From contig CALXOD010000058.1 in assembly GCA_944389925.1 (NCBI GenBank), positions 1 through 54,364 of the forward strand: a stretch of DNA of 54,364 nucleotides, given 5' to 3'. Positions 27,143 through 36,080 of the stretch are shown here, piece after piece (positions within the stretch are counted from its first letter, which is position 1; every line of letters begins with the position of its first letter). The stretch is from an uncultured Victivallaceae bacterium. GTDB lineage: Bacteria; Verrucomicrobiota; Lentisphaeria; Victivallales; Victivallaceae. Below the pieces are notes generated by a model. It was not told the origin of the DNA. It ran no database searches and saw nothing but the letters and a program-made list of their open reading frames with translations. Made by a program: the position numbers and the translations under genes.

Positions 27143-28134
27143 TGCGCAGGCGTCGCGTCGTTCGATACGGGAAACGGCGATTCATCCGGGGGCAGCATCA
27201 TTTTCTGTCCCTGGGCGATGCCGTAGTCCAGCAGTTGCATCAACAGGGGCCCCGGCAAGGTTGCTTCTCCCTGGAAACGGCGTCCATCCACGGTCAGGCG
27301 GATGGCTTGCAACAGCTGCTGTCCGAGTTGGGAATTTTCTGCGAACAGGATCCCGACCCCCATAAACAGCGCACCATTCATGGATAGAAGCGCATTGGAT
27401 GCGACCTGTTCGTTCTGACAGAGGGCTACGGCACTGAGATGCAGCCCTTCCGGAGAGCCGGGAAGGAAGCGCATGCGGGCTCGGAACGAATCCAGCTGGC
27501 GGGTGAAGCCGTCGAAGGAGGTCCCGTTTTGCCGCTGTGATGACTGTTTATTCGCCGGACACAAATAAGAGAAGTCCACGATATTTTCTTCGGAAAAATC
27601 GGGAAATAATGCGGCAACTTCCTGCGTGCTGAGCGTTTTTTGGCCGAGCAGCAGCGTAACGGTTCCCTGGTCCGCCGCCAGCAGCGTATTTTCGTCCAGA
27701 TAGGTCAACACCAGTGTCTGACGAAGTTCCGGCAGGGATTCCTTGCTGGTAATCCGGTAACAGGGCTGCTCGTTAAGTTTCATGGGCTCCACAGTCAGAG
27801 GCAGTTGCTTCAGATGGGCGAGCAACGTCGTTTCCGGCAGATTCCGGACCTCCGCCAGTACACCGCCTTCCTTGTTTTCACTGCTGAAGAAAAGCATCCG
27901 GACGCAGGCGTCCAACGGGAACTGTTGTTCCTGGGAGTCTTTTAATGCCGCACTGACTTCCGGAAATTTCTGTTGCAGACTTTTGTAAAAAGGTGACTGC
28001 AGAATTCGTCCGGTTTCCACCAGCACCGCACCGACGGTTCCGGCGGGAAGGCGTCGGCACAGAGCCGGCGTTTCCGCGACGGAAGTATAACAGAAGACTG
28101 CGGTCAGCAGAAGTGAAACAAGCCACGTTTTCAT
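27139..28134 (-). CDS. secreted protein of unknown function
   Basis: A 331-residue protein with a signal peptide (MKTWLVSLLLTAVFCYTSVAE). It has no transmembrane segment after that and no motif I recognise. The centre alternates strands and short helices (TLVLTYLDENTLLAADQGTVTLLLG), and LRQTLVLTY/LSAVALCQNEQ suggest a two-lobed alpha/beta fold. Such proteins are frequent in Lentisphaerota and Planctomycetota and have no known function. It overlaps the transglycosylase gene by four bases and follows aspS by 52 bases, so all probably belong to one transcript. Confidence 0.7.
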   Translation of the reverse strand: MKTWLVSLLLTAVFCYTSVAETPALCRRLPAGTVGAVLVETGRILQSPFYKSLQQKFPEVSAALKDSQEQQFPLDACVRMLFFSSENKEGGVLAEVRNLPETTLLAHLKQLPLTVEPMKLNEQPCYRITSKESLPELRQTLVLTYLDENTLLAADQGTVTLLLGQKTLSTQEVAALFPDFSEENIVDFSYLCPANKQSSQRQNGTSFDGFTRQLDSFRARMRFLPGSPEGLHLSAVALCQNEQVASNALLSMNGALFMGVGILFAENSQLGQQLLQAIRLTVDGRRFQGEATLPGPLLMQLLDYGIAQGQKMMLPPDESPFPVSNDATPAQ

Positions 28135-28186
28135 AGAGTTTCTCCTCTTGTTTCCGTCCGGCTCCGGTGGTGGAAAACCGGGCGGA

Positions 28187-30001
28187 TCAGCCGCGCGGCG
28201 GAACGCCGGCGTTTTCGATTTTTTCCCGTTCCTTCTTCGGCAGGACGACCTGCAGGTGCAGTTCCCGCAGCTGCTTGAGCGTCACCTCCGACGGAGCGTT
28301 CATCATCAGGTCCTGAGCCTGTTGGTTGAAGGGGAACGCAATGACCTCCCGGATATTCGGCTCATCCGCCAGCAGCATGACCATACGGTCGACACCGGGG
28401 GCGATCCCTCCGTGCGGCGGCGCACCGAGCTTGAAGGCCGAAATCATGCCTCCGAATTTCTGATCTACTACCGAACGGTCGTATCCGGCGATTTCAAAGG
28501 CTTTGTACATGATTTCCGGACGGTGGTTTCGGATGGCGCCCGAGGACAATTCAATACCATTGCAGACAATGTCGTACTGATAAGCGAGGATGTCCAGCGG
28601 ATTCTGGTTTAACAGCGCATCCATGCCTCCCTGCGGCATGGAGAACGGGTTGTGCGAGAAAATAGTCGCGCCGGTCTCTTCATCACGTTCGAACATCGGA
28701 AAATCTACGATCCAGCAGAACTTGAAGACGTTCGGATCAATCAGGCCCAGCTGGCGGCCGAGTTCCGGAATAACAGCACCACCGATTTTGCAGACGGTTT
28801 TCTCTTCGTCAGCGAGGAAGAAGAGGGCATCTCCGTCTTTCACTCCGCCCGCCGCCTTGAGGCCGTCGATGACTTCTCGGCTCAGGAACTTGACGATCGG
28901 GCTTTTTTCCTCTGTTCCGGTCCAGATAATGTAGGCCATGCCTTTGGCGCCGTTTTCCTGCGCGAATTTGATCATGTCGTCAAAGAACTTGCGCGGTTTT
29001 CCCGCCACTTGCGGTGCGCGGATGGCGCGTACTACACCGCCATTGGCAACGGTACCGGCAAAGGCTTTAAATTCCGTATTGCGGAAAAGTTCGGTTACAT
29101 CGATCATTTCCAGCGGGTTGCGCAAATCCGGCTTGTCACTTCCGAAGCGCCGCATCGCCTCCCGGTAGGGAATGCGCGGGAAGGGAGGACGGGTGAATTC
29201 CCGATCCGTGAATTTGGAGAAAACATCCTCCAGCAAACCTTCCACCACAGCGAAAATTTCGTCCTGATCGACGAAGCTCATTTCCATGTCAAGCTGATAG
29301 AATTCTCCGGGGCTGCGGTCGGCCCGGGCGTCCTCGTCGCGGAAGCAGGGCGCGATCTGAAAATACCGGTCGAATCCCGCGATCATCAACAGCTGCTTGA
29401 ATTGCTGCGGAGCCTGCGGCAGCGCATAGAATTTTCCAGGATGCAATCGGCTCGGCACCAGGTAGTCGCGAGCACCCTCCGGACTGCTGGCCGTGAGAAT
29501 CGGAGTCTGGAATTCATGAAAACCGATATCGGTCATATACCGACGGATTTCGGCAATGACGCGGCTGCGCAGCATGATATTGGCATGAAGTTTTTCCCGG
29601 CGCAGGTCGAGAAAACGATATTTGAGACGCATGGCTTCCGGCGCGCCGTCGTCTTTTGCAATCTGGAACGGAATGACTTCTGCTTCTCCGAGCACTTCCA
29701 TATCTTCAGCGGCGATTTCAATTTCGCCGGTGGCGAGTTTGGGATTGACGGTGCTTTCGCTGCGGGCAATTACCTTGCCGCCGAAGGAGACAACTGTTTC
29801 CACGCGCCAGCGTTCCAGCTCCTGATAGAAGGCTTTTTCCGGATCGATGACCACCTGGGTAATGCCGTAATGGTCCCGCAGGTCGATAAAAATGACGCCG
29901 CCGTGGTCGCGGACACTGTGAATCCAGCCGGCAATTCGGACGCTTTCACCGACGTTTTCGCGCCGGAGCTGGCCGCAGGTATGAGTACGGAATTTGTTCA
30001 T
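28187..30001 (-). CDS. aspS: aspartyl-tRNA synthetase
   Basis: A 604-residue bacterial-type class II synthetase that charges tRNA-Asp. The N-terminal OB fold ([27 protein letters not shown]) binds the anticodon. [24 protein letters not shown] region holds motif 2, and [14 protein letters not shown] is motif 3; the GAD insertion lies between. The end of the active site reads [20 protein letters not shown]. Because gatB is present in the window, it may be a non-discriminating enzyme that also makes Asp-tRNA-Asn (inference). ATG 30001 is chosen over a TTG at 30025. It heads the run to tatC. Confidence 0.97.
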   Translation of the reverse strand: MNKFRTHTCGQLRRENVGESVRIAGWIHSVRDHGGVIFIDLRDHYGITQVVIDPEKAFYQELERWRVETVVSFGGKVIARSESTVNPKLATGEIEIAAEDMEVLGEAEVIPFQIAKDDGAPEAMRLKYRFLDLRREKLHANIMLRSRVIAEIRRYMTDIGFHEFQTPILTASSPEGARDYLVPSRLHPGKFYALPQAPQQFKQLLMIAGFDRYFQIAPCFRDEDARADRSPGEFYQLDMEMSFVDQDEIFAVVEGLLEDVFSKFTDREFTRPPFPRIPYREAMRRFGSDKPDLRNPLEMIDVTELFRNTEFKAFAGTVANGGVVRAIRAPQVAGKPRKFFDDMIKFAQENGAKGMAYIIWTGTEEKSPIVKFLSREVIDGLKAAGGVKDGDALFFLADEEKTVCKIGGAVIPELGRQLGLIDPNVFKFCWIVDFPMFERDEETGATIFSHNPFSMPQGGMDALLNQNPLDILAYQYDIVCNGIELSSGAIRNHRPEIMYKAFEIAGYDRSVVDQKFGGMISAFKLGAPPHGGIAPGVDRMVMLLADEPNIREVIAFPFNQQAQDLMMNAPSEVTLKQLRELHLQVVLPKKEREKIENAGVPPRG

Positions 30002-30322
30002 AGGATTATTTCTTCTTTTTTTCAAAAACGGCTTTCCCGCGAAATGCGGCGACGCCTGTTGGGTTGATTTTCGATCGTTATTCTCCGTCCGTTGACGGCA
30101 GATCCTTTACAATATAGCATCATTCCGGAAAAATGCGCGTCCGAGTCAGTTTTTTTCGTTAGAAAGTCCTGTTCTTAAAGATATCCGGATCAATGGCAGT
30201 CTGTTGTTTCTCTGGTGCGCCGACTTCGAGAGGATACGACGATAGGAGAGTGGTTATAACGAGTAAAAAAAAGACCGCCCGAAGGCGGTCTTGAGTAGAC
30301 GAATCGAAACTGATTCCCGACG
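30002..30322. other. intergenic region upstream of aspS
   Basis: It contains an extended -10 candidate for aspS on the minus strand (TGC-TATATT, 30111-30119, no clear -35) and the esterase terminator at 30265-30292. No small gene with a ribosome binding site is seen. Confidence 0.5.
30265..30292 (-). terminator. rho-independent terminator of the acetyl xylan esterase gene
   Basis: AAGACCGCC (30271-30279) pairs with GGCGGTCTT (30284-30292); on the minus strand the loop is the stable TTCG tetraloop and the stem is followed by a run of T (30265-30272). It lies 30 bases beyond the stop of the esterase gene. Confidence 0.92.
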
Positions 30323-31609
30323 TTATTTCGCCGTCGGTTCCATCTCTTTGCCCAGACCGAGCTGTCCATCGATCCAGGGCAGCTGGTAGGAGGTGAAGAT
30401 TTTGGGAATTTCATGCTTCGCCAGCGGCATGTCGATCAGCTTTTTCGGAGCTTTGATCTGGTTGAACGCCGCATAAACCGAACTGGGCGAGCAGGTCGAA
30501 TCAATGTAACCGGCGGAGGCCAGAATCGGCACGGTGATGAAACGGGCGAAGTTGCCGGCATCATAGTAGGGCGCCACTGCTTCGCGTTTGGCATCTTTGC
30601 GCACCAGCTGCGGCCATCCGGGCTGACGATCAAATTTGTATCCGCCGTGGTCGCAGAGCGCCGGTACATTGACGGCGGCCGCAGTGATGTTTTTGTTGAA
30701 GCCGGCGAGGATCAGCCCCATGCCGCCGCCCTGGCTGGAGCCGTAGTAGGCAAAATGTTTCCGGTCCCATTCCGGCATCGCGGCCACATAATTGATGGCA
30801 CGGTCCACGCCGAGGATTACGTTACGGAAATGGTATTTGTCCCGGTCGTCAGCGTTTTTCTGGGGATAGTAGAATTGCTTCTGCTGGGCAGCATACTGTT
30901 TCCGCAGTTCAGCCGCGTTCATGGCGCCTTCGAACTTATGAACATTCATCACCAGAGTGATGACGCCTTTTTCCGCATAATTGGTGATCGGGCCGGCAGC
31001 TCCGGGGCCTGCGCCGGGGACGCTGAGGTAGGCGGGGAAGGGGCCGCGACCAGTCGGGACAGCGAGGAAGCCGTAGAGCTTTTCTCCATAGAGCGTGTCG
31101 ACGACCACGCGATAAGAAGTGTATTTATCCGTGGAGAACTTATCGAGTTTGGTCAGTTTGATGGTATCGCCGGCAAGCTGTTTCCGCCCGCTTTCCCAGA
31201 ATTCCATGAAGTCGTCGGGCAGATCGAAACCGAGCTGGATCTTATCCGGATCGAAGGCGGCTCCTGCCGTGAGCGGTTTCTTCGGGGTTTCAATATCGAC
31301 ATAGCCCACACCCTGGGCCCGCACGAACCCCGGTTCTTTCAGCGTGATTTTTACGGTTGCTGGGTTGGCTTTGGAAAAATCAATCGGGGCCTCCTGCAGG
31401 ACTTTTCCGCCATCCAGGGTCATTTTGAGTTTCATCTTGCCCTGTTTGACCGGCTGTCCATTTTCGGTGGCGCTGACGGTGAAGACCGCCTCTTCACCGC
31501 ACTGGTAGCGTTGGGTTTCCCGATCGGTTTTGATACTGAACTCGGGTGCGGCTGCCAGCGCGAGTGCACTCAACGCGGCAAACAACGTGACGAATAATTT
31601 GCGATTCAT
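30323..31609 (-). CDS. secreted acetyl xylan esterase / cephalosporin deacetylase-like (CE7)
   Basis: A 428-residue alpha/beta hydrolase with a signal peptide (MNRKLFVTLFAALSALALAA) and an N-terminal beta domain (20-125). Family CE7 enzymes remove acetyl groups from acetylated xylo-oligosaccharides. GSSQGG (290-295) provides nucleophile Ser292; Asp370 (GYIDSTC) and His399 (AKHE) complete the triad; MNVHKFEG precedes the barrel core. ATG 31609 has AAGGA upstream and follows a promoter at 31645-31673; the frame is open further up but that part overlaps the promoter. It is monocistronic with its own terminator. It may act on acetylated glycans with the lyases of this window. Confidence 0.88.
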   Translation of the reverse strand: MNRKLFVTLFAALSALALAAAPEFSIKTDRETQRYQCGEEAVFTVSATENGQPVKQGKMKLKMTLDGGKVLQEAPIDFSKANPATVKITLKEPGFVRAQGVGYVDIETPKKPLTAGAAFDPDKIQLGFDLPDDFMEFWESGRKQLAGDTIKLTKLDKFSTDKYTSYRVVVDTLYGEKLYGFLAVPTGRGPFPAYLSVPGAGPGAAGPITNYAEKGVITLVMNVHKFEGAMNAAELRKQYAAQQKQFYYPQKNADDRDKYHFRNVILGVDRAINYVAAMPEWDRKHFAYYGSSQGGGMGLILAGFNKNITAAAVNVPALCDHGGYKFDRQPGWPQLVRKDAKREAVAPYYDAGNFARFITVPILASAGYIDSTCSPSSVYAAFNQIKAPKKLIDMPLAKHEIPKIFTSYQLPWIDGQLGLGKEMEPTAK

Positions 31610-31644
31610 GCGACATCCTTTCCTGTCATTGGAAGAAACGTTAA

Positions 31645-31673
31645 TAATTAACATTCCCGGCGTGAAAAGTCAA
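31645..31673 (-). promoter_or_regulatory. sigma70-like promoter of the esterase gene, with palindrome over -10
   Basis: Minus strand: TTGACT (31668-31673), a 17-base spacer and TAATTA (31645-31650). The -10 box lies inside a perfect palindrome GTTAAT-A-ATTAAC (31640-31652), a possible regulator site. Confidence 0.55.
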
Positions 31674-31782
31674 GTGGAATCCGGAAAAAAAAGCCTCTGC
31701 GCATTCGCTCCTGTCAAGCATGAATTGACCGTAATGGACTGTTTTTTGACGACAGGAGGAGAGCGATCTGGCCGGCGGGAAA

Positions 31783-32397
31783 TCAGCGAACAAGGTGATG
31801 AAAGTCCAGAAGACTGTTCAGCCACTGGTTGAGAGGCGTCCAGTAGGATTCCGGACAGGAGGGCAGGGGCGCATTTTCAATGCCGGCGGCGACGAGGTTT
31901 TCCAGAAATTCGTTCTGCTTTTCGCTCACTGCTTCCGGCAGCAGGCCGTTTTCATACAGATAGGTGCACTTGAGCACCACCGAACATTGAGTCATACTCC
32001 AGGCTCCCTCAGTCCCCGACGGCAGAGCCAGTTGGGAAAAGATACTGCGCAGAGCATCAAAAGTGAATGGCAGCGGCGCATCCGGCATGGAGTTGCGCAA
32101 CAGAAAATGTCCCACCTTGCCGGCGAAAAGAAAATGTTTCGGCTGTTCCGCCAGCGCCGAGAAGTCCTCCTCCAGTTCCGCCCGGCGCAACGTGCCGAGT
32201 TCGGATTTTTCCGAACGATCATATTCCACAGCGAGCACCCGGTAGAGATCCGCCACCGGGAAATCCCGGGCAGATACCTTTTGGGCGCCGTGAGCAACCA
32301 GATCCAGTTTGCCGCAGTCCGGACTGATGCCGGAGAGCAGCAACGCGGATTCCCGGTAAGGGTGCCGGGCCAATACCATGTATTGTGTGGAAAGCAT
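31783..32397 (-). CDS. recO: RecO-like DNA repair protein, short form
   Basis: A 204-residue protein, shorter than usual RecO (about 240). The N-terminal OB fold fits (TQYMVLARHPYRESALLLSGISPDCGKLDLVAHGAQK) and the helical region follows (KHFLFAGKVGHFLL, FDALRSIFSQLAL). The zinc-binding cysteine cluster expected near the middle is absent; remaining Cys residues do not form CxxC pairs. RecO helps RecR and RecF load RecA onto SSB-coated single-stranded DNA. The gene sits 15 bases after gatB on the same strand and no frameshift is evident. Confidence 0.7.
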   Translation of the reverse strand: MLSTQYMVLARHPYRESALLLSGISPDCGKLDLVAHGAQKVSARDFPVADLYRVLAVEYDRSEKSELGTLRRAELEEDFSALAEQPKHFLFAGKVGHFLLRNSMPDAPLPFTFDALRSIFSQLALPSGTEGAWSMTQCSVVLKCTYLYENGLLPEAVSEKQNEFLENLVAAGIENAPLPSCPESYWTPLNQWLNSLLDFHHLVR

Positions 32398-32412
32398 CCC
32401 TTTGCCGTATTT

Positions 32413-33858
32413 TTATTGAGAAAGTTTGTCGCGAAGCAGCGTGACCGCCAGCTGGGGATTGGCTTTCCCCCGGCTGAGTTTCATGACTTGTCCGACGAAG
32501 AATTGAAGGACCTTCTCATTGCCGGCGCGGAACTGTTCCACCTGAGCCGGATGGGCGGCGATGGCCTGCTCAACGAAGGCGGCGATGGCTGATTCGTCGC
32601 TGACCTGAGTCAACCCCTTCGCCTTTACAATTTCGGCGGGGTCGGCGCCGGTGGCGAACATTTCCGCAAAGACGTCTTTTGCAATCTTGCCGTTGATGGT
32701 ACGGTTCTCGATCAAGTCGGTGAGGGCGGCAAGCTGTCCGGGCTGAATCCGGCAATCGGCGATAGCGGTTTTCGATTCCCCCAGTTCCCGGAGCAGTTCG
32801 GAAATGATCCAGTTTGCCACCAGTTTGGGATTTTTCGCAGCGGCCGCGGCGGTTTCAAACCAGGCGGCCAGCATGCGGTCCTGAGTCAGTACTTCGGCAT
32901 CGTATTCCGCCAGTGCGTAATCGCGAACCAGGCGGGCGCGCAACGCATCGGGTAATTCCGGCAGAGCGCTGCGGATGGCGTCGATTTCCTCATCGGTGAA
33001 TTTGACCACCATCAGGTCAGGATCGGGAAAATAGCGGTAATCGTGGGCCTGTTCCTTGGTACGCATCAGATAGGTTTCACCGTGGTCGTCGTTCCAGCCG
33101 CGGGTTTCCTGTCGAAGGGAACGGCCGGCGTCGAGTTCCTGTGCCTGCCGCCAGATTTCATATTCCAGCGCCCGGTGAACGGCGCGGAAACTGTTCAGGT
33201 TTTTGATTTCAATTTTGGTCCCGAACGTTTCGGAGCCCGCCGGACGCAGCGAAATGTTGACGTCGCAACGCATCTGTCCCTTTTCCATATCACAGTCGCT
33301 GATGTCGCCATACTGCATGATCTTCTTGAGGGCCGTCAGATACGCATAGGCTTCATCCGGCGTATGCATGTCCGGATCGCTGACGGTCTCCATCAACGGA
33401 ACTCCGGCGCGATTGTAATCCACGCCGCTGGCGCCGGCGTAATGGTTGAGTTTTGCGACGTCTTCTTCCAGATGGATGCGGGTGATGCCGATTTCGCGCA
33501 CCGGAAGTTCCGCCCCCGAGAAACCTTTGCCGCCGCCGATCCGGATCCGGCCGTGTTCACAGAACGGCATGTCGTACTGCGAAATCTGGTAATTCTTGGG
33601 CATGTCAGGATAAAAATAGCTCTTGCGGTCAAATTTGCTGACCCGGGCAATGGCGCAGCCGGTGAGAAGTCCGGCGCGGACGGTTTTGAGAATCGCCTCC
33701 CGGTTGGGAACGGGGAGCACGCCGGGATAGCCCATACAGACCGGACAGACCAGGGTGTTCGGTTCGGCGCCGAAGCGGTTGGGGCAGGAACAGAACATTT
33801 TGCTGTTAGTGCGGATCTGGACGTGAACTTCCAGCCCGATGACGGCTTCATATTGCAT
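32413..33858 (-). CDS. gatB: Asp/Glu-tRNA amidotransferase subunit B
   Basis: A 481-residue GatB, typical in length. With GatA and GatC it converts Glu-tRNA-Gln and Asp-tRNA-Asn to the cognate amides. Signatures: YEAVIGLEVHVQI at the start, the zinc-type CSCPN...CPVCMGYPGVLP, DRKSYFYPDMPKNYQISQYD and RIHLEEDVAK. The C-terminal tail domain (YqeY-like) includes ANWIISELLREL. ATG 33858 is the conserved start; the frame is open to 33903. gatA and gatC are not in the window. It is followed after 15 bases by recO. Confidence 0.98.
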   Translation of the reverse strand: MQYEAVIGLEVHVQIRTNSKMFCSCPNRFGAEPNTLVCPVCMGYPGVLPVPNREAILKTVRAGLLTGCAIARVSKFDRKSYFYPDMPKNYQISQYDMPFCEHGRIRIGGGKGFSGAELPVREIGITRIHLEEDVAKLNHYAGASGVDYNRAGVPLMETVSDPDMHTPDEAYAYLTALKKIMQYGDISDCDMEKGQMRCDVNISLRPAGSETFGTKIEIKNLNSFRAVHRALEYEIWRQAQELDAGRSLRQETRGWNDDHGETYLMRTKEQAHDYRYFPDPDLMVVKFTDEEIDAIRSALPELPDALRARLVRDYALAEYDAEVLTQDRMLAAWFETAAAAAKNPKLVANWIISELLRELGESKTAIADCRIQPGQLAALTDLIENRTINGKIAKDVFAEMFATGADPAEIVKAKGLTQVSDESAIAAFVEQAIAAHPAQVEQFRAGNEKVLQFFVGQVMKLSRGKANPQLAVTLLRDKLSQ

Positions 33859-34023
33859 AAGAGATACTTTACTCCCATCAGTGAAATAAGGTTTGCTATT
33901 CACCGGTAATCTACCACCGGAACCGGGGAAATTCCAGCGCTGCGACTGTTTCCGTTATGATTTTATTGACGAATGAGGCAGGGCGTGGGACGATTTTCCC
34001 TTGTGAATCTTGGGGGCAGGGGA

Positions 34024-34052
34024 TTGACAAATGGCGGGAAGACCGGTATTTT
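34024..34052 (+). promoter_or_regulatory. sigma70-like promoter of coaB
   Basis: TTGACA (34024-34029), a 17-base spacer and TATTTT (34047-34052). A leader of about 95 bases lies between it and the ATG at 34156. Confidence 0.5.
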
Positions 34053-34155
34053 ATAACCTGTTTTTTCCATAATACCGCTGCCGGTGAATGTGGAAAAAAA
34101 GTAGGGATGGAGTCCGGACCCTGGTGTCCATAGGAAGAAAGAGCAATCCGGGATC

Positions 34156-34800
34156 ATGAAAAAACTGCTTGTCAGCGCGGGGCCGACCCGGGAACGGTTT
34201 GATGCCGTCCGGTTCTGGAGCAATCGTTCCACCGGACGGATGGGGTATGCCCTGGCTGCCGCTGCCCGGGAGGCCGGATATCAGGTGACGCTGGTTTCCG
34301 GACCGGTGACGCTGGAGCCGCCGGAGGGCGTTGAATGTATCCGGGTGGAATCCGCTGCCGAAATGGCTGCTGCCATTAAAGCTCGTGCTCCGGAAATGGA
34401 TATCATCATCATGGCTGCCGCCGTGGCCGATTACCGTCCGGCACAGACGTTGGCCGGCAAAATGAAAAAGTTGCCCGGTCGACTGGTGCTGGAGCTGGAG
34501 CGCACCGAGGATATTCTGGCTGCTCTGGGGGCGGCGAAACAGCCGGGGCAGGTATTGGTTGGCTTCGCCGCTGAAACCGATGATCTGCTGGCCAATGCCG
34601 GTGAAAAACTTCGCCGCAAGAATCTGGACTGGATTGTCGCCAACGACATCGGACGTACCGATCGGGGATTCGGATCACCGGACAACGCCGTGGTCATGCT
34701 GGGACGCGGCGGTGAGCGCTTCGATTTTGATCTGGCACCCAAGCTGGAAATTGCGCGCCGCATTCTCGCGGTGTTGTCCGGGCCGGTTCAATCGCGGTAA
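34156..34800 (+). CDS. coaB: stand-alone phosphopantothenate-cysteine ligase (CoaB)
   Basis: A 214-residue protein equal to the C-terminal domain of bifunctional CoaBC. It joins cysteine to 4'-phosphopantothenate in CoA synthesis. SNRSTGRMG (22-30), MAAAVADYRP (86-95), the lysine loop KMKK (102-105), GFAAET (136-141) and VANDI (161-165) are the substrate and nucleotide sites. There is no CoaC flavoprotein domain upstream: the intervening 297 bases hold only a promoter and leader. ATG 34156 has GGAAGAAAGAG about 15-20 bases upstream. It overlaps the convergent acyltransferase-like gene by 13 bases. Confidence 0.88.
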   Translation: MKKLLVSAGPTRERFDAVRFWSNRSTGRMGYALAAAAREAGYQVTLVSGPVTLEPPEGVECIRVESAAEMAAAIKARAPEMDIIIMAAAVADYRPAQTLAGKMKKLPGRLVLELERTEDILAALGAAKQPGQVLVGFAAETDDLLANAGEKLRRKNLDWIVANDIGRTDRGFGSPDNAVVMLGRGGERFDFDLAPKLEIARRILAVLSGPVQSR

Positions 34801-36011
34801 GGGGCTTCGCCATAACGAGGCAGTTCTTCCGGCAGCAGAAAGCCGCCGCCGGAACGGAGTTTCCCGCCGCGTTCGATGAATTCGGCCACCTTGCGCTGCA
34901 TGCTGGTGTGGCGCGGAGCGCTGGCGATGCCGTCGCGCAGGCCGTCTTCCCCGAAAATTCGCCACAAAGCATCTGCACCACCTTCTGCAATCGGAAAGAG
35001 ATAATATTGTCGCATGAACGCCAGAATGCGGGAATTGGGTTTAAGCAGAAATTCATATTGCGGATCCAGCATCCACGACAGGCAGCTGAATCCGCGGATT
35101 TTTTCCTCCGGGCGGTCCTGTCGGAAAAATGCCAGTGCCCGGGTCATTGATTCACGGCAGTCATCCAGCGTTAACGGGTCACCTTCCGGAATGTGCGTAT
35201 CCAGGGTCAGATCCCCGTCCCGGAAAACACAGAGATAATCTGTCGCGGGCAGTACCGTGATTTCCCGTTCCACATGGCCGGTCGGGGTGATGACGTGTCC
35301 GGTGATGTCGGTCGGCGTAACCGTGAAGTCGGCGGTCCAGGCCACGGGATCAAATTCTCCATCTACGCCGTCGACGAATCCACCCCGGTTGAATCGTCCG
35401 CCCGCGGCGGCGAATGCCACGACTTTTCCAGTATGGCGATGCCGATAGACCTGCAGGCCGGCGCGTAATGGACGTATCCGATACTGCATGCGGCCGATGG
35501 TTAGCGGATCTCCGTTCAACACGCCGCACAGCCAGCCGAGGGCCCGGCGGGAAACGCCGGTCAGACCACGGTTTTTCCGGAAGTGTTGAATCCAGATCCG
35601 GCAGTCATCCAGCGCTCCGGCGAGGATTTCCGGCGGCAGGTGCGCCGCGGCGAATCCCCGGCGGCAGGAATCAAATCCGGAAAGCGCCAGCAAACCGAAA
35701 AAAGCGTAAAGTTCTTCTTCGTTCAGAACGCCGATTGCTTCCGGCAGGAGAGAGAGGTCGGGAGTACGGCGCAGGGTACCGTCGAAGAATTGCAGCGACA
35801 GCCAATTGAAGTACGTACTCAGTTCCGGGTGGTCAGCGAAATGCTGCGCAGCCCGTTCGAGGCTGGCGGCTTCTTCTGCCGATAAACCGGCGCTCCGAGC
35901 CTCTTCTGCCAGCGTTTCCGGTTTGAGACGCATCGGCGCGGCAGAGTCCGCGTCAGCTACAGGGAAAGGACGAATGCGGAGTTTTTCTGCAAGGTCGAAC
36001 AGATGAGCCAT
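34788..36011 (-). CDS. acyltransferase-like protein (NAT_N / GNAT-like C-terminal domains)
   Basis: A 407-residue cytoplasmic protein. The N-terminal half is helical (FADHPELSTYFNWLSLQFFDG, ELYAFFGLLALSGFDS). The C-terminal half has features I associate with the GNAT-like acyltransferase family found in Lentisphaerota and Firmicutes: HIPEGDPLTLDDCRESMTRA, GFSCLSWMLDPQYEFLL and PNSRILAFMRQYY. No canonical acetyl-CoA P-loop is obvious and the substrate is unknown. Start ATG 36011 has GGAGG upstream. It lies 69 bases after the M14 peptidase gene, probably in the same transcript as ligA. Assignment rests on pattern memory, so confidence is moderate. Confidence 0.55.
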   Translation of the reverse strand: MAHLFDLAEKLRIRPFPVADADSAAPMRLKPETLAEEARSAGLSAEEAASLERAAQHFADHPELSTYFNWLSLQFFDGTLRRTPDLSLLPEAIGVLNEEELYAFFGLLALSGFDSCRRGFAAAHLPPEILAGALDDCRIWIQHFRKNRGLTGVSRRALGWLCGVLNGDPLTIGRMQYRIRPLRAGLQVYRHRHTGKVVAFAAAGGRFNRGGFVDGVDGEFDPVAWTADFTVTPTDITGHVITPTGHVEREITVLPATDYLCVFRDGDLTLDTHIPEGDPLTLDDCRESMTRALAFFRQDRPEEKIRGFSCLSWMLDPQYEFLLKPNSRILAFMRQYYLFPIAEGGADALWRIFGEDGLRDGIASAPRHTSMQRKVAEFIERGGKLRSGGGFLLPEELPRYGEAPYRD

Positions 36012-36080
36012 GTTTTCCTCCTTGCCGGCGCGGTCCGGAGAACGGAATCACTGCCGGGGTGTTATATAGCTTGATAATCA

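Noticed and set aside
28652-30067. A long plus-strand open frame of about 470 codons
   Set aside because: It lies antisense to aspS, whose motifs are complete; it has no recognisable motif and no promoter or ribosome binding site.
30413-31597. A plus-strand open frame of about 390 codons opposite the esterase
   Set aside because: Antisense shadow of a gene with a full catalytic triad and signal peptide.
31683-31758. Hairpin (CTCCTGTC / GACAGGAG) with a T-run as terminator of gatB-recO
   Set aside because: The loop is about 35 bases and the T-run stands 16 bases from the stem, so it does not fit an intrinsic terminator.
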